64,000 nt of DNA from Sinomonas cyclohexanicum. Its GTDB lineage: Bacteria; Actinomycetota; Actinomycetes; Actinomycetales; Micrococcaceae. The notes beneath the pieces were generated by a model. The model was not told where the DNA came from, searched no databases, and saw nothing but the letters and a program-made list of their open reading frames with translations. A program made the translations under genes and the position numbers. Shown here piece by piece: positions 23,235 to 31,794 of this stretch. The stretch spans positions 3,968,001-4,032,000 of the forward strand of contig NZ_AP024525.1 in the NCBI RefSeq assembly GCF_020886775.1, read 5' to 3'. Position 1 is the stretch's first letter; every line of letters starts with the position of its first letter.

Positions 23235-24857
23235 CTACCCCCGCCCGGCGGCGCGGAGCTCCCGACGCAGGATCTTCCCGGAGGACGACTTCGGGATCGC
23301 GTCGAGGAATTCGACAGAGCGGACCTTCTTGAACGGCGCGACACGCTCGGCCACGAACGCCATGACGTCCTCCGCACTGAGTTCCTCCCCCGCGGCAACC
23401 CCCGGCTGGGGCACGACGAACGCCTTCGGCACCTCCTCGCCGTCGTCCGCCTTCACCCCGATCACCGCCGCATCCGCGATCTGCGGGTGGGTGAGCAGCA
23501 CGGCCTCGAGCTCCGCGGGGGCGATCTGATAGCCCTTGTACTTGATGAGCTCCTTGAGGCGGTCGGAGATGGTCACGACGCCCTCGGCGGTGACGGTCGC
23601 GATGTCGCCGGTGCGGAGGAACCCGTCGGGGTCGATGGTCGCGGCCGTCGCGTCGGGCCGGTTGAGGTAGCCGATCATATTCTGCGGCCCCCGCACGAGG
23701 AGCTGCCCGGGCGCACTCACGCCTGTGCCCTGGCCTGCAGCCGGCACTGGGATCTCCTCGTCCGTCGCGGGGTCCAGGATCTTGCACTGCGTGTTCGGGA
23801 CGGTGAAGCCGACCGAGCTCACGGGCAGCCGGCGGGCCTCGGAGAGGGGCATGATGTGCGAGGCGGGGCTCATCTCGGTCATGCCATAGCCCTGCATCAT
23901 GACGCAGTGGAGGCGGGCGGCGACGGCGTTGCCGAGGCCCTCGTCGAGCGGGGCAGCCCCAGAGAACACGACGCGCACGCTCGAGAGGTCGTACTGGTCC
24001 ACGAGCGGGTGCTTCGCGAGCGCCACGGCGATGGGGGGCGCGATGAAGAGGTAGGTGCAACGGTGGTCCTGCGTGATGCGGAGGAACTCGGCCAGATCGA
24101 ACTTCGGCATCGTCACGAGCCGGGCGCGGTTGAGGAACGCGGCGTTGACCAGCATCGTGAGCCCGTAGATGTGGAAGAACGGCAGCACGGCCAGGAGCGT
24201 GTCCTCGTCCGTCACCGCGAGCATCTGCCGCCCCTGGGCGACGTTCGCCACGAGGTTGTACTGGCTCAGCATGACCCCCTTCGGCGTGCCGGAGGTTCCG
24301 GACGAGTACGGCAGGACGGCGACCGCGCGCACGTCGACCTGCACGTGTGGCGCCGGGAGACCGGCTGCCAGCGCCTCCCCCAGCGAGGGGTGCGCCGCGC
24401 CGGACGGCGAGGGCCCGCCGTCGAGCACCACGAGCCGCTCCGGCGGGATCCCCGCCTCCAGCGCGGCCGGCTCGGCGCGGTCCAGGAACGGCGAGATGGT
24501 GAACAGCCACGTGGCGCCCGCGTCGGTGAGCTGCCGGGCGATCTCCTCGGCGGTGTACAGCGAGTTGACTGTCGTGACCACCGCCCCGGCCCGCAGAATC
24601 CCGTGGAACACGACCGGGAACGCGGGGACATTCGGGCACAGGATGCCCAGCGTGGCACCCGGCCCGACGCCCTGCCCCGAGAGCCAGCCCGCGAGGGCGT
24701 CGATCCGCCCGATCAGCTCGCGGTACGTCGTGGTCGCCCCGCTCGTGCCGTCCACGATCGCGACCCGGTCCAGGTCCTGCTGGCCGATCCCGCCGAACAG
24801 GTACTCGTAGAGGGACGTCTCCGGGATCTCGACGTCCGGGTACGGGCTCGCGAACAT
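23235..24857 (-). CDS. AMP-dependent acyl-CoA synthetase, 4-coumarate-CoA ligase-like
   Basis: A 540-residue adenylate-forming ligase that activates a carboxylic acid with ATP and CoA. The phosphate loop is YSSGTSGTPKGV, then GYGMTEMS (A5), YKGYQIAPAELE (A8) and PKSSSGKILRREL with the catalytic Lys (A10). Overall it is closest to 4-coumarate/medium-chain ligases. ATG 24857 with AAGGAGAG. Because van and cat genes are also in the window, a phenylpropanoid substrate is plausible but unproven. Confidence 0.87.
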   Translation of the reverse strand: MFASPYPDVEIPETSLYEYLFGGIGQQDLDRVAIVDGTSGATTTYRELIGRIDALAGWLSGQGVGPGATLGILCPNVPAFPVVFHGILRAGAVVTTVNSLYTAEEIARQLTDAGATWLFTISPFLDRAEPAALEAGIPPERLVVLDGGPSPSGAAHPSLGEALAAGLPAPHVQVDVRAVAVLPYSSGTSGTPKGVMLSQYNLVANVAQGRQMLAVTDEDTLLAVLPFFHIYGLTMLVNAAFLNRARLVTMPKFDLAEFLRITQDHRCTYLFIAPPIAVALAKHPLVDQYDLSSVRVVFSGAAPLDEGLGNAVAARLHCVMMQGYGMTEMSPASHIMPLSEARRLPVSSVGFTVPNTQCKILDPATDEEIPVPAAGQGTGVSAPGQLLVRGPQNMIGYLNRPDATAATIDPDGFLRTGDIATVTAEGVVTISDRLKELIKYKGYQIAPAELEAVLLTHPQIADAAVIGVKADDGEEVPKAFVVPQPGVAAGEELSAEDVMAFVAERVAPFKKVRSVEFLDAIPKSSSGKILRRELRAAGRG

Positions 24858-24980
24858 GGGCTCTCCTTCAACTCCAACGGGCGCACGACGGCGGCGCTCG
24901 CCTCGTGTGCCCATCGTCGGTTTCCGTGCGGGCCGGGGCAAGAGGCGGCAGGAGATCGCCGCGGCTGGACGACCAAGAAC

Positions 24981-25116
24981 CGGCAGTATCCTGCCGATCA
25001 ATCCCGGCCCGTTCGTCAAGAGCGTCGGCCCGGGAGATATCGGCAGGATCTTGCCGGATCTGCGCCAGAGCGGCACAATGGTGGCCATCATCCGCGCGAG
25101 CGGCAGGATCCTGCCG
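24981..25116. promoter_or_regulatory. Three 16-bp palindromes spaced exactly 60 bp, hipBA operators
   Basis: CGGCAGTATCCTGCCG (24981-24996), CGGCAGGATCTTGCCG (25041-25056) and CGGCAGGATCCTGCCG (25101-25116) share arms CGGCAG/CTGCCG (one T in the second). They start exactly 60 bases apart, and the last ends just before hipB. E. coli HipB also binds several spaced palindromes before its operon, so these are probably autoregulatory operators. They also cover the start region of the divergent CoA ligase. Confidence 0.75.
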
Positions 25117-25128
25117 GAAGGAGTGGCG

Positions 25129-25353
25129 ATGGACGAGACGCCGCAGGACCCCCTGCGGGCGACACTCGTCTCGCTGGGCGCCGCGATCCGGGCCGCCCGC
25201 AGGGACGCCGGGATCACGCAGGCGACGCTTGCGGAGCTCGCCGGAACGTCGGAGCGCACCATCCGGGACATCGAGCGCGGCTCGCCGAGCCCGAGCGTCG
25301 GATCCGTCGTGGCGGCGGCCCGCGCCGTCGGACTCACGGTCGGCGCGGGCTGA
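25129..25353 (+). CDS. hipB: HipB-like Xre-family helix-turn-helix antitoxin
   Basis: A 74-residue Cro/Xre DNA-binding protein: LGAAIRAARRDAGITQATLAELAGTSERTIRDIERG at about 15-52 is a full HTH_3. ATG 25129 with GGAAGGAG upstream. The stop overlaps the start of the HipA-like gene (TGATG), so the two are translationally coupled. Expected to neutralise HipA and repress the operon through the upstream palindromes. Confidence 0.85.
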   Translation: MDETPQDPLRATLVSLGAAIRAARRDAGITQATLAELAGTSERTIRDIERGSPSPSVGSVVAAARAVGLTVGAG

Positions 25354-26537
25354 TGCCGCACGATCTCTCCGCGCTCAGGTTCGTCACGGAGGCGGACGTG
25401 CACAAGGCCGGCGTGCTCGCGGGCCGGCTCTGGCGCGACGAGCGGGCACGCATCCACTTCGCCTACCGTGACGACTACGTCCGCGCGCAGGGCAGGCCCG
25501 TGGCCAGCACCCTGCCCGTGGGACCCCAGACGGTCGGCCCGCTGCACGGCCTGCCCGCGTTCTTCGCCGGCCTGCTCCCCGAGGGCCACCGCCTCAGCGT
25601 CCTCCGCTCCGCGGCCAAGACGAGCCTCGACGACGAGCTCACCCTCCTCCTCGCCATCGGCTCCGACGTTCCCGGCGACGTGCAGGTGGTCCCCGCGGGA
25701 ACGGCGCCCGTGGAGCCGGTGCCGCTCGCCGACCTCGACGACGCGGGCGTGGACTTCTCGCGGCTCGCCGACGCGCTGGACCTCCACGGACTCCCGGGCG
25801 TCCAGGACAAGGTCAGCGCTTCGATGCTCTCCGCCCCGGTGGCCACGGCGCACCACCGGTGGATCCTCAAGCTCGACCCGCCGGGAACACCGCACCTCGT
25901 GCTCAACGAGGCGCTGCACCTCAAGGCCGCCCGCGCGCTGCGGATTCCGGTGGCCTCGGCCCACGTGGTGCGCGACTCCCGCGGCGCGCCGGGCCTCCTC
26001 GTCAACCGCTTCGACAGGATGCACGACGGCGGCGCGTGGCGTCGCCTCGAGCTCGAGGACGGGGCCCAGCTCCTGGGCGTGCTGCCCGCGGCCAAGTACT
26101 CGGTGGCGGCGGAGGAGCTCGTCCCGGCCGTCGCGGGCGCCTGCCGCGCGCCGGCCGTCGCCGTGCGGAACCTGTACCTCCAGTTCCTGTTCGCCTGGCT
26201 CACGGGAAACGGCGACCTCCACGCCAAGAACGTGGCCGTCCTGACCGATCCGCTGGGCCGCCGGGCGGTCGCCCCCATGTTCGACCTCCCGAGCACGGTC
26301 CTCTACGGCGACATGACGATGGCCCTGCCGGTCGCGGGGCGCACCAAGGGCCTGCGGGCCCGCCATTGGGCCCAGTTCGCCGAGTCGATCGGCCTGCCCT
26401 CGCGCGCCGCCGCCTCCGCTGTCGCGCTCGCGCTCAAGGCCGCCACTAGCGCGGACCTGGCGTCGCTGCCGTTCGAGGGCTCGCCGCTCAACCGCGCGGA
26501 GCGGGAGCTGCGGCACCGGCGCGCCGAGCTCGAGTAG
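25353..26537 (+). CDS. hipA: HipA-like serine/threonine kinase toxin
   Basis: A 394-residue HipA-family kinase. N-terminal Couple_hipA segment with LPVGPQ and GLLPEG. GVQDK at 149-153 resembles the GxQxK loop, K173 in ILKLDPP is the ATP lysine, NRFDR is at 218-222, and the catalytic loop GDLHAKN gives D288, K292, N293, followed by MFDLPS with the Mg-binding Asp. E. coli HipA phosphorylates glutamyl-tRNA synthetase, and related kinases other tRNA synthetases. The target here is unknown. All key residues are present, so it is probably active. It pairs with the 1-base-overlapping hipB. Confidence 0.87.
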   Translation: MPHDLSALRFVTEADVHKAGVLAGRLWRDERARIHFAYRDDYVRAQGRPVASTLPVGPQTVGPLHGLPAFFAGLLPEGHRLSVLRSAAKTSLDDELTLLLAIGSDVPGDVQVVPAGTAPVEPVPLADLDDAGVDFSRLADALDLHGLPGVQDKVSASMLSAPVATAHHRWILKLDPPGTPHLVLNEALHLKAARALRIPVASAHVVRDSRGAPGLLVNRFDRMHDGGAWRRLELEDGAQLLGVLPAAKYSVAAEELVPAVAGACRAPAVAVRNLYLQFLFAWLTGNGDLHAKNVAVLTDPLGRRAVAPMFDLPSTVLYGDMTMALPVAGRTKGLRARHWAQFAESIGLPSRAAASAVALALKAATSADLASLPFEGSPLNRAERELRHRRAELE

Positions 26538-26587
26538 CCCTGAACTCACGTGGCCCTGAATGGGCAGTCGAGGGTCGGCCGCGGACC

Positions 26588-27544
26588 TCACGCCCCCGCC
26601 GCGGTAAGCCTCTCGGCAAGCACCCGCATGGCGTCGCGCAGCTCCGGGGGCTCGATCACGGTCACGGGCCAGCCGAGCCGGACCACGTGGTACGCGACGT
26701 AGTCGAGGTCGTCGGCGCCGGCAGTGAGGATCGACGCCTCGCCGCCGTGCTCGGCGTCGGGCTCCACCACCGCCATCGTGGTGGGGACGCGCTCCGCCAC
26801 CTCGTGGGCCGGGGCGTGGACGCGGACCTTCGCGACGAACTGGTACGGCGCCTGGGTGATGGACGCCTGGACGTACTCGACCGCGTCGGGGGACTCGCGG
26901 GGCTTGAAGCGCCACCCTGTGCCGCGGGCCGCGGCCATGCGGTCGAGGCGGAAGGTGCGCCAGTCCTCCCGGTCGAGGTCCCAGGCCATGAGGTACCAGC
27001 GCCGCGCCGCCGCCACGAGCCGGTAAGGCTCCACGCGGCGCTCGGAGCGCTCGCCGCCGGGCTTCGTGTAGTCGAACGTGGCCCGCTCGGGGGTGCGGAT
27101 GGCGCGCGCGAGGGCCACGAGGACATCTGCGTCCACGGAGGTGACGGGCCCGTCGAGGCTCACGGTCGCGTCGATGACTCCCTTCACCTCGGCGCGCAGC
27201 CGCGCGGGCAGCACCTGGTCGAGCTTGGCCAGGGAGCGCACGGCGGCCTCCCCCAGCCCCGCGACCGTGCCGCCCGCGGCGAGGCGCAGGCTCACGGCGA
27301 CGGCGACCGCTTCCTCGTCATCGAGCAGGAGCGGCGGCAGGGCCTTGCCCGCACCGAGCTGGTACCCGCCGCCCGTCCCGTGCTCCGCGCGGACGGGATA
27401 GCCGAGCTCACGCAAGCGCTCTATGTCGCGCCGGATGCTGCGTGTGGTCACGCCGAGCCGCTCCGCGAGCTCGGTCCCGGTCCACACCGGCCGCGACTGC
27501 AGCAGGTTCAGGAGGCTGAGCACGCGCTGGGTCGTGTCGTTCAT
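26588..27544 (-). CDS. WYL-domain transcriptional regulator (YafY-like)
   Basis: A 318-residue regulator. N-terminal HTH_11 (VLSLLNLLQSRPVWTGTELA, RSIRRDIERL), then a WYL ligand-binding domain about 140-225 (YRLVAAARRWYLMAWDLDREDW) and a C-terminal WCX-like region. ATG 27544. The family commonly senses nucleic-acid-type ligands or controls stress genes. It converges on hipA with a 50-base gap. Its target is unknown. Confidence 0.87.
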   Translation of the reverse strand: MNDTTQRVLSLLNLLQSRPVWTGTELAERLGVTTRSIRRDIERLRELGYPVRAEHGTGGGYQLGAGKALPPLLLDDEEAVAVAVSLRLAAGGTVAGLGEAAVRSLAKLDQVLPARLRAEVKGVIDATVSLDGPVTSVDADVLVALARAIRTPERATFDYTKPGGERSERRVEPYRLVAAARRWYLMAWDLDREDWRTFRLDRMAAARGTGWRFKPRESPDAVEYVQASITQAPYQFVAKVRVHAPAHEVAERVPTTMAVVEPDAEHGGEASILTAGADDLDYVAYHVVRLGWPVTVIEPPELRDAMRVLAERLTAAGA

Positions 27545-27622
27545 GCGTCCATCATGACCCGTTCCTGCGGACAGAAGCTGTCCTCAGCCAGATTCCTTCG
27601 GCCCAGCCGTTGCCCCTCCCGG

Positions 27623-27666
27623 AAACGCGATATATCTTGATCTCAGAAACACGATATATCGCGTTT
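27623..27666. repeat. 14-bp perfect inverted repeat, AT-rich core
   Basis: AAACGCGATATATC (27623-27636) and GATATATCGCGTTT (27653-27666) are exact complements separated by 16 bases. They lie in the 308-base gap between the WYL regulator start (27544) and the small gene at 27853. The CGATATATC core is the sort of dyad bound by several repressor families. It is likely an operator, regulator unknown. Confidence 0.6.
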
Positions 27667-27852
27667 TGCAGCGGACCGATCCTGTCCTGATGGGTCGGGA
27701 CACTGGACGTGGGACAGCGGAACGGAAGGTTGAGGGTCATGCCATCACGAGCGGTCGCGTACCGGGTGAATCACGGGCGCACCACCACTGCAAGGTCCGC
27801 GCTCGAACACGCCAGCGCGGGCATCACCATCCGGCACACAGGACGGCACATC

Positions 27853-28131
27853 ATGAGCACTACAGCGCCAGGTCTCCGCGCGCCCCGCTTGACGGGCGCC
27901 CAGCTCGACTCGCTCGAGGAGGCGGTCGAGCGCGAGGTGGCGTCAGTGCGGGCCGCGCGCCCCGCCAGCCCCACACTGGCCCGGCCCGAGGCCGGGGTGA
28001 GCTGGCCGCGCCGGGCGATGCGCGCCGTCGTGCGCGTGTGGCGCGAGGCGGCGGAGCGGGAGGCGGGCCTCGACGCCGAGCGGGACGAGGTGCGCCGTCG
28101 GCTGCTGTCGGACCAGCCGAGGCTCTGGTGA
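27853..28131 (+). CDS. Small hypothetical protein (92 residues)
   Basis: Not recognised. From ATG 27853 the product is 92 residues, mostly charged helix: LDSLEEAVEREVASVRAARP, then WPRRAMRAVVRVWREAAERE. An in-frame ATG at 27739 with GGAAGG upstream would add 38 residues. Coding-like codon bias starts near 27853. It lies downstream of the 27623-27666 inverted repeat and converges on fabF. Confidence 0.5.
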   Translation: MSTTAPGLRAPRLTGAQLDSLEEAVEREVASVRAARPASPTLARPEAGVSWPRRAMRAVVRVWREAAEREAGLDAERDEVRRRLLSDQPRLW

Positions 28132-28167
28132 GCGCGCTGTGCGCCCCGCGCCCACCCGCGCCTGTGG

Positions 28168-29391
28168 CTACGCCCGGGTGAGCAGGAGGCTCACGTTGTG
28201 GCCGCCGAACCCGAAGGAGTTCGAGACGGCAGCCTCGACGCGGGCCTCGCGTGGAGCGCGGGTCACGACGTCGAGATCGATCTCCGGGTCGAGGTTGTCG
28301 AGGTTGCGGGTCGGCGGGATGACGCCGGCCTCGATCGTGAGCGCGGTGAGGATCGCCTCGACCGCGCCGGCAGCGCCGACGAGGTGGCCGAGCGCGCCCT
28401 TGGGCGCGGTCACGGCCACGTGGTCGCCCAGCGCCTCGCGCACGGCGAGCGCCTCGCTCACGTCTCCGATGCTCGTCGCGGTCGCGTGGGCGTTCACGTG
28501 CTGGACGTCCGCGGGTGCCAGGTCCGCCTTGCGGAGGGCCTTGCGGATCGCCTTGATCTGGCCGATCCCCTCAGGGTCCGTGCCCGTGATGTGGAACGCG
28601 TCCGCAGTGATGCCGTAGCCGGAGAGGGCGGCACGGGCGCGGGCGCCGCGGGCACGGGCGTGGTCGGCGCGCTCGAGGATCACGACGCCGGCCCCCTCGC
28701 CGAGCACGAACCCGGTGCGGTTCACGTCGAACGGGCGGGAGGCGGCCTGCGGATCGCCCTGGTCCTTCGAGAGGGCGCCGATCTGCGCGAAGCCGGCGAT
28801 GGTCAGGGGCGTGATCGCGGCCTCGGCGCCGCCGGCGATCACGATGTCCGCCTCGTCGCACTCGATGAGGCGCGCGGCGTGGACAATCGCCTCGGCACCG
28901 GACGCGCACGCGGACGCCGGGGCCATCGCGCCGGCGCGGGCGCCGTACTCGATGCTCAGCTGCGCCGCCGCGGCATTGGCCATGAGCATCGGCACGGTGC
29001 GCGGGGAGACGCGGCGCGAGCCCGCGGACTCGAGGACATCGTCCTGCGCGAGGAGCGTCTGCACCCCGCCGATGCCGGTGCCGATCACGACGGCGAGCCG
29101 GTCGCCGTCGATCCCGGGCGCGCCGGCGTCCGCCCACGCCTCGCGCGCCGCGATGACCGCGGCCTGCTGGCTGCGGTCGAGGCGCCGAGCCTGGACGGGG
29201 GGCATGGCATCCTCGGGCTCGACCGCGAGGCGGCCCGCGATGCGGACGGGCAGAGACGAGTCGAAGCCCTCGTCCACCAGCGCACGCACGCCCGAGCGGA
29301 GCGTCAACATGCCGTCCCACAGCTCGGGCACGGTGCCGCCGAGGGGCGTGGTCGCGCCCATCCCGGTGATGACGATCTCGGTCTTCCCCAC
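28168..29391 (-). CDS. fabF: Beta-ketoacyl-ACP synthase II (KAS II)
   Basis: A 407-residue condensing enzyme that elongates acyl-ACP with malonyl-ACP. Catalytic Cys162 (SACASGAEA), His302 (NAHATATS), Lys331 and His336 (APKGALGHLVGAAG), and the C-terminal NSFGFGGHN are all present. The start is GTG 29391 with AAGGACAG. It stands alone, without acpP, fabD or fabH, and diverges from a TetR regulator whose operator-like dyads fill the gap. It may be the housekeeping enzyme or a specialised one. Confidence 0.9.
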   Translation of the reverse strand: MGKTEIVITGMGATTPLGGTVPELWDGMLTLRSGVRALVDEGFDSSLPVRIAGRLAVEPEDAMPPVQARRLDRSQQAAVIAAREAWADAGAPGIDGDRLAVVIGTGIGGVQTLLAQDDVLESAGSRRVSPRTVPMLMANAAAAQLSIEYGARAGAMAPASACASGAEAIVHAARLIECDEADIVIAGGAEAAITPLTIAGFAQIGALSKDQGDPQAASRPFDVNRTGFVLGEGAGVVILERADHARARGARARAALSGYGITADAFHITGTDPEGIGQIKAIRKALRKADLAPADVQHVNAHATATSIGDVSEALAVREALGDHVAVTAPKGALGHLVGAAGAVEAILTALTIEAGVIPPTRNLDNLDPEIDLDVVTRAPREARVEAAVSNSFGFGGHNVSLLLTRA

Positions 29392-29425
29392 GTCTGTCCT
29401 TACGTCGCTGAGGCCCTCAGACTCG

Positions 29426-29469
29426 CTTGTATGCGATACAAGAGGGTCAATTGCTTGTACAGCATACAA
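29426..29469. promoter_or_regulatory. Two TetR-type operator dyads between fabF and tetR
   Basis: CTTGTATGCGATACAAG (29426-29442, 7-bp arms) and TTGTACAGCATACAA (29455-29469, 5-bp arms) repeat the half-site TTGTA/TACAA. They lie between fabF (29391) and the regulator (29477), the second 7 bases before the regulator ATG. Probably autoregulation plus fabF control. Confidence 0.68.
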
Positions 29470-29476
29470 TTCACCC

Positions 29477-30094
29477 ATGGGTCCCGTCGAGACACGCGCT
29501 GAAACCGCCAGGCGCCTCCTTGCGCCGGCCAAGGGCCGCGGGGCGCTCACGCGCGGCCGGATCGTCGATGCGGCCGCGGCCCTGTTCGCGGTGCGGCCGG
29601 CGGACAAGGTCACGGTCAGCGAGATCGCGGCCGCCGCGGGGGTGTTCCCGAACCAGATCACCTACCACTTCGGGTCGAAGGACTCGCTCTTCATCTACTC
29701 CGCGTTCGCCCTGCTCCTGCGCGATGCCGGGCGCATCGAGGGCGTGGGCACCCGGTTCTCCACTGCCGAGGCCTTCCGGCGGGCCGTCTCCCGCACCGTG
29801 CTCGTGACGCCCTCACTGCCGGTGGTGATCAGCGCCCTCGCGCTCGCGCGGGCCAAGCCCAAGCTCAGCCCCGTGGTCAAGGGCCACCTGAGCCTCCTCT
29901 TCCGCATCTCCGAGCGGCATCTCGAGAACATGCTGAACCTGCGCGGCTGGCTGATCGACCGCAGTCCGCGGCAGGAGGTCAAGACGTTCTGGGCCGCCGC
30001 GTTCGGGGCGATCCTCATCGCCGAGTCCGGGTACCCCGGCACGCAGGCGGACCTCGACCTCGCCGGCACGCTGACCATCCACGAGGCTGGCTGA
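29477..30094 (+). CDS. TetR/AcrR family transcriptional regulator
   Basis: A 205-residue regulator with the N-terminal TetR HTH at about 22-70 (RGRIVDAAAALFAVRPADKVTVSEIAAAAG..., NQITYHFGSKDSLF) and a helical ligand domain. ATG 29477. Its promoter overlaps the fabF promoter over two matched dyads, so fatty-acid or envelope lipid control is the simplest reading. Confidence 0.83.
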   Translation: MGPVETRAETARRLLAPAKGRGALTRGRIVDAAAALFAVRPADKVTVSEIAAAAGVFPNQITYHFGSKDSLFIYSAFALLLRDAGRIEGVGTRFSTAEAFRRAVSRTVLVTPSLPVVISALALARAKPKLSPVVKGHLSLLFRISERHLENMLNLRGWLIDRSPRQEVKTFWAAAFGAILIAESGYPGTQADLDLAGTLTIHEAG

Positions 30095-30103
30095 AGCGGG
30101 CGC

Positions 30104-30196
30104 GCGATTCTGCTCAGACTGGCCTCGTCGAGTCGCAAACCACCGCGGGACGAGCGTCACGTCGAGCGAGTGCGGCTCCAGCGTGAGCAGAATCGC
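30104..30196. repeat. 93-base element with 13-bp terminal inverted repeats
   Basis: GCGATTCTGCTCA (30104-30116) and TGAGCAGAATCGC (30184-30196) are exact complements. The 67-base interior contains further CTCGTCGAG-type arms. It fills the tetR to 30247 gap. It may be a REP-like element or a terminator. No coding capacity. Confidence 0.5.
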
Positions 30197-30246
30197 CCGC
30201 GATCGGCCTGCGGAGCGCCCCGCGCACTGCACCTTAGGCTCAGGAT

Positions 30247-31677
30247 GTGGCACATCACGACGACCGCCCAGTCCCCGTGCGCCTGCGCGCAACCCTCGAG
30301 TGGACCGAACCGCCCATCTGGCGGGTCCTCGACGTGGACCCGGTCCTCACACTGGACCGGCTCCACCGCGTCCTCCAGATCGTTTTCGGCTGGCGAGACC
30401 AGCACCTGCACGACTTCACCGACGTCGACCCGTACGCGCAGATAGGCGCCGCGCATGGGGGCAAGGATCCCTCGCAGATCCGCGAACCGCGCGTCTGGAC
30501 CGACCTCGAGACGCTCGACGGCGGGCCGCCCATGACGGAGGAGGCCGGCGTCAGATTCGTCGACGCGCTCGGCTCCACGGGGGTCCTGTTCTACCAGTAC
30601 GACTTCGGAGACAGCTGGACGGTCCGGCTCGATCCACTCGAGGAGACCGGCACGCTAGAGCCGGGCGCCGCTGCCCGTGTCGACGACGGAGCGCTGGCCG
30701 GCCCGATCGACGACTCTGGCGGCACGAGCGGGTACGCGCAGAAGCTGGAAATCCTGGCCGGCCCCGATTCCGAGGAGAGGCGCGACCTCGCGGACTGGGT
30801 CGAATGGGTCTGTGGACCGTGGCGAGAGCTCAGCCCCGAGCGCTTCGATGTCCCCGCGACGAACCGGGTCCTGGCACGGCTCGCGCGCGCCGCTCCCGGG
30901 CACGACGGCGGCGCCCCGCCTTCCGCACCGGTGCTCGCCGGCATCGCTGGTCGGCTCGCCGAGGGCATGCGCCCCGAATTCTGGGCCTTCGTGGACGCCG
31001 CGGGCATCGAGGACGGCCCAATCACGGCAAGTGAGGCAGAGATCGGCCACATGATGGGCCCGTACCTGTGGCTCATCCGACGTGTCGGTACCGACGGCTT
31101 GAGCCTCACCGATGCTGGGTGGCTCCCGCCCGCCGTCGTGCGCGAGGCCGCGGACGTGCTCAACCTCAAGGAGAACTGGATCGGTTCTGCGACCCGCGAG
31201 AACTCCACGCCACCGATCCTCGCGCTGCGGGAGTCGGCGCAGTGGCTAGGCCTCGTCAGGAAGATCAAGGGCAGGCTGACCGTGCCCCGAGCGGTGCAGA
31301 AGCTGGCGGATGATCCGCGCGAGCTGTGGGAGCACGTGGCACGCGAAGCCCTCCGGCGGACAAAGGACGGGCCCTACCGCGATGCCGCCGTGTTGGTGTT
31401 CCTCGACATCGCGGCCGGTCTGCGCGCTCAGTGGCGGGACACGCTCGAGGCCGTCGCGTTCGGCCTCGGGGCCCTCGGCTGGGCGATGCCCGACGGCGAG
31501 CCGCTCAACCGCTGGGATGCCAGCGATCTCACCGGCGAGCTGGACGGCGTCCTGCGGTCCGTCGGCATCAACAGCATCGCGTCGGAGCGCAACTTCGTCC
31601 GCGCTTCGGGCGCCGCGGCGTTCGCGCGGGCTGCTCTGCCCGCGGGAGACCCACAAGAGACGCCCCCCAGAACGTGA
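30247..31677 (+). CDS. Plasmid pRiA4b ORF-3-like family protein
   Basis: A 476-residue protein. Residues 8-180 form the pRiA4b ORF-3 domain: LRATLEWTEPPIWRVLDVDP, LHRVLQIVFGWRDQHLHDF and YDFGDSWTV. The C-terminal 270 residues look like a separate helical domain with no family I recognise. Start GTG 30247 with CAGGA close upstream. The domain is named after plasmid and IS1096 passenger genes, yet no transposase or plasmid gene is nearby. Function unknown. Confidence 0.78.
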   Translation: MAHHDDRPVPVRLRATLEWTEPPIWRVLDVDPVLTLDRLHRVLQIVFGWRDQHLHDFTDVDPYAQIGAAHGGKDPSQIREPRVWTDLETLDGGPPMTEEAGVRFVDALGSTGVLFYQYDFGDSWTVRLDPLEETGTLEPGAAARVDDGALAGPIDDSGGTSGYAQKLEILAGPDSEERRDLADWVEWVCGPWRELSPERFDVPATNRVLARLARAAPGHDGGAPPSAPVLAGIAGRLAEGMRPEFWAFVDAAGIEDGPITASEAEIGHMMGPYLWLIRRVGTDGLSLTDAGWLPPAVVREAADVLNLKENWIGSATRENSTPPILALRESAQWLGLVRKIKGRLTVPRAVQKLADDPRELWEHVAREALRRTKDGPYRDAAVLVFLDIAAGLRAQWRDTLEAVAFGLGALGWAMPDGEPLNRWDASDLTGELDGVLRSVGINSIASERNFVRASGAAAFARAALPAGDPQETPPRT

Positions 31678-31794
31678 CCCCCAGACTTCTGACCGTCACG
31701 TCCTGAAGGTCAAACGACCCCCTTCCGCTGAGCTGAAGGAGAATCAGCGATACCCTGAGCTGGCCTTGCCCACCGACCCGGAAACGAGGGCTCG

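Noticed and set aside
30247-31677. Mobile element passenger gene (pRiA4b ORF-3 / IS1096-related name)
   Set aside because: No transposase, no terminal repeats around the gene and normal base composition.
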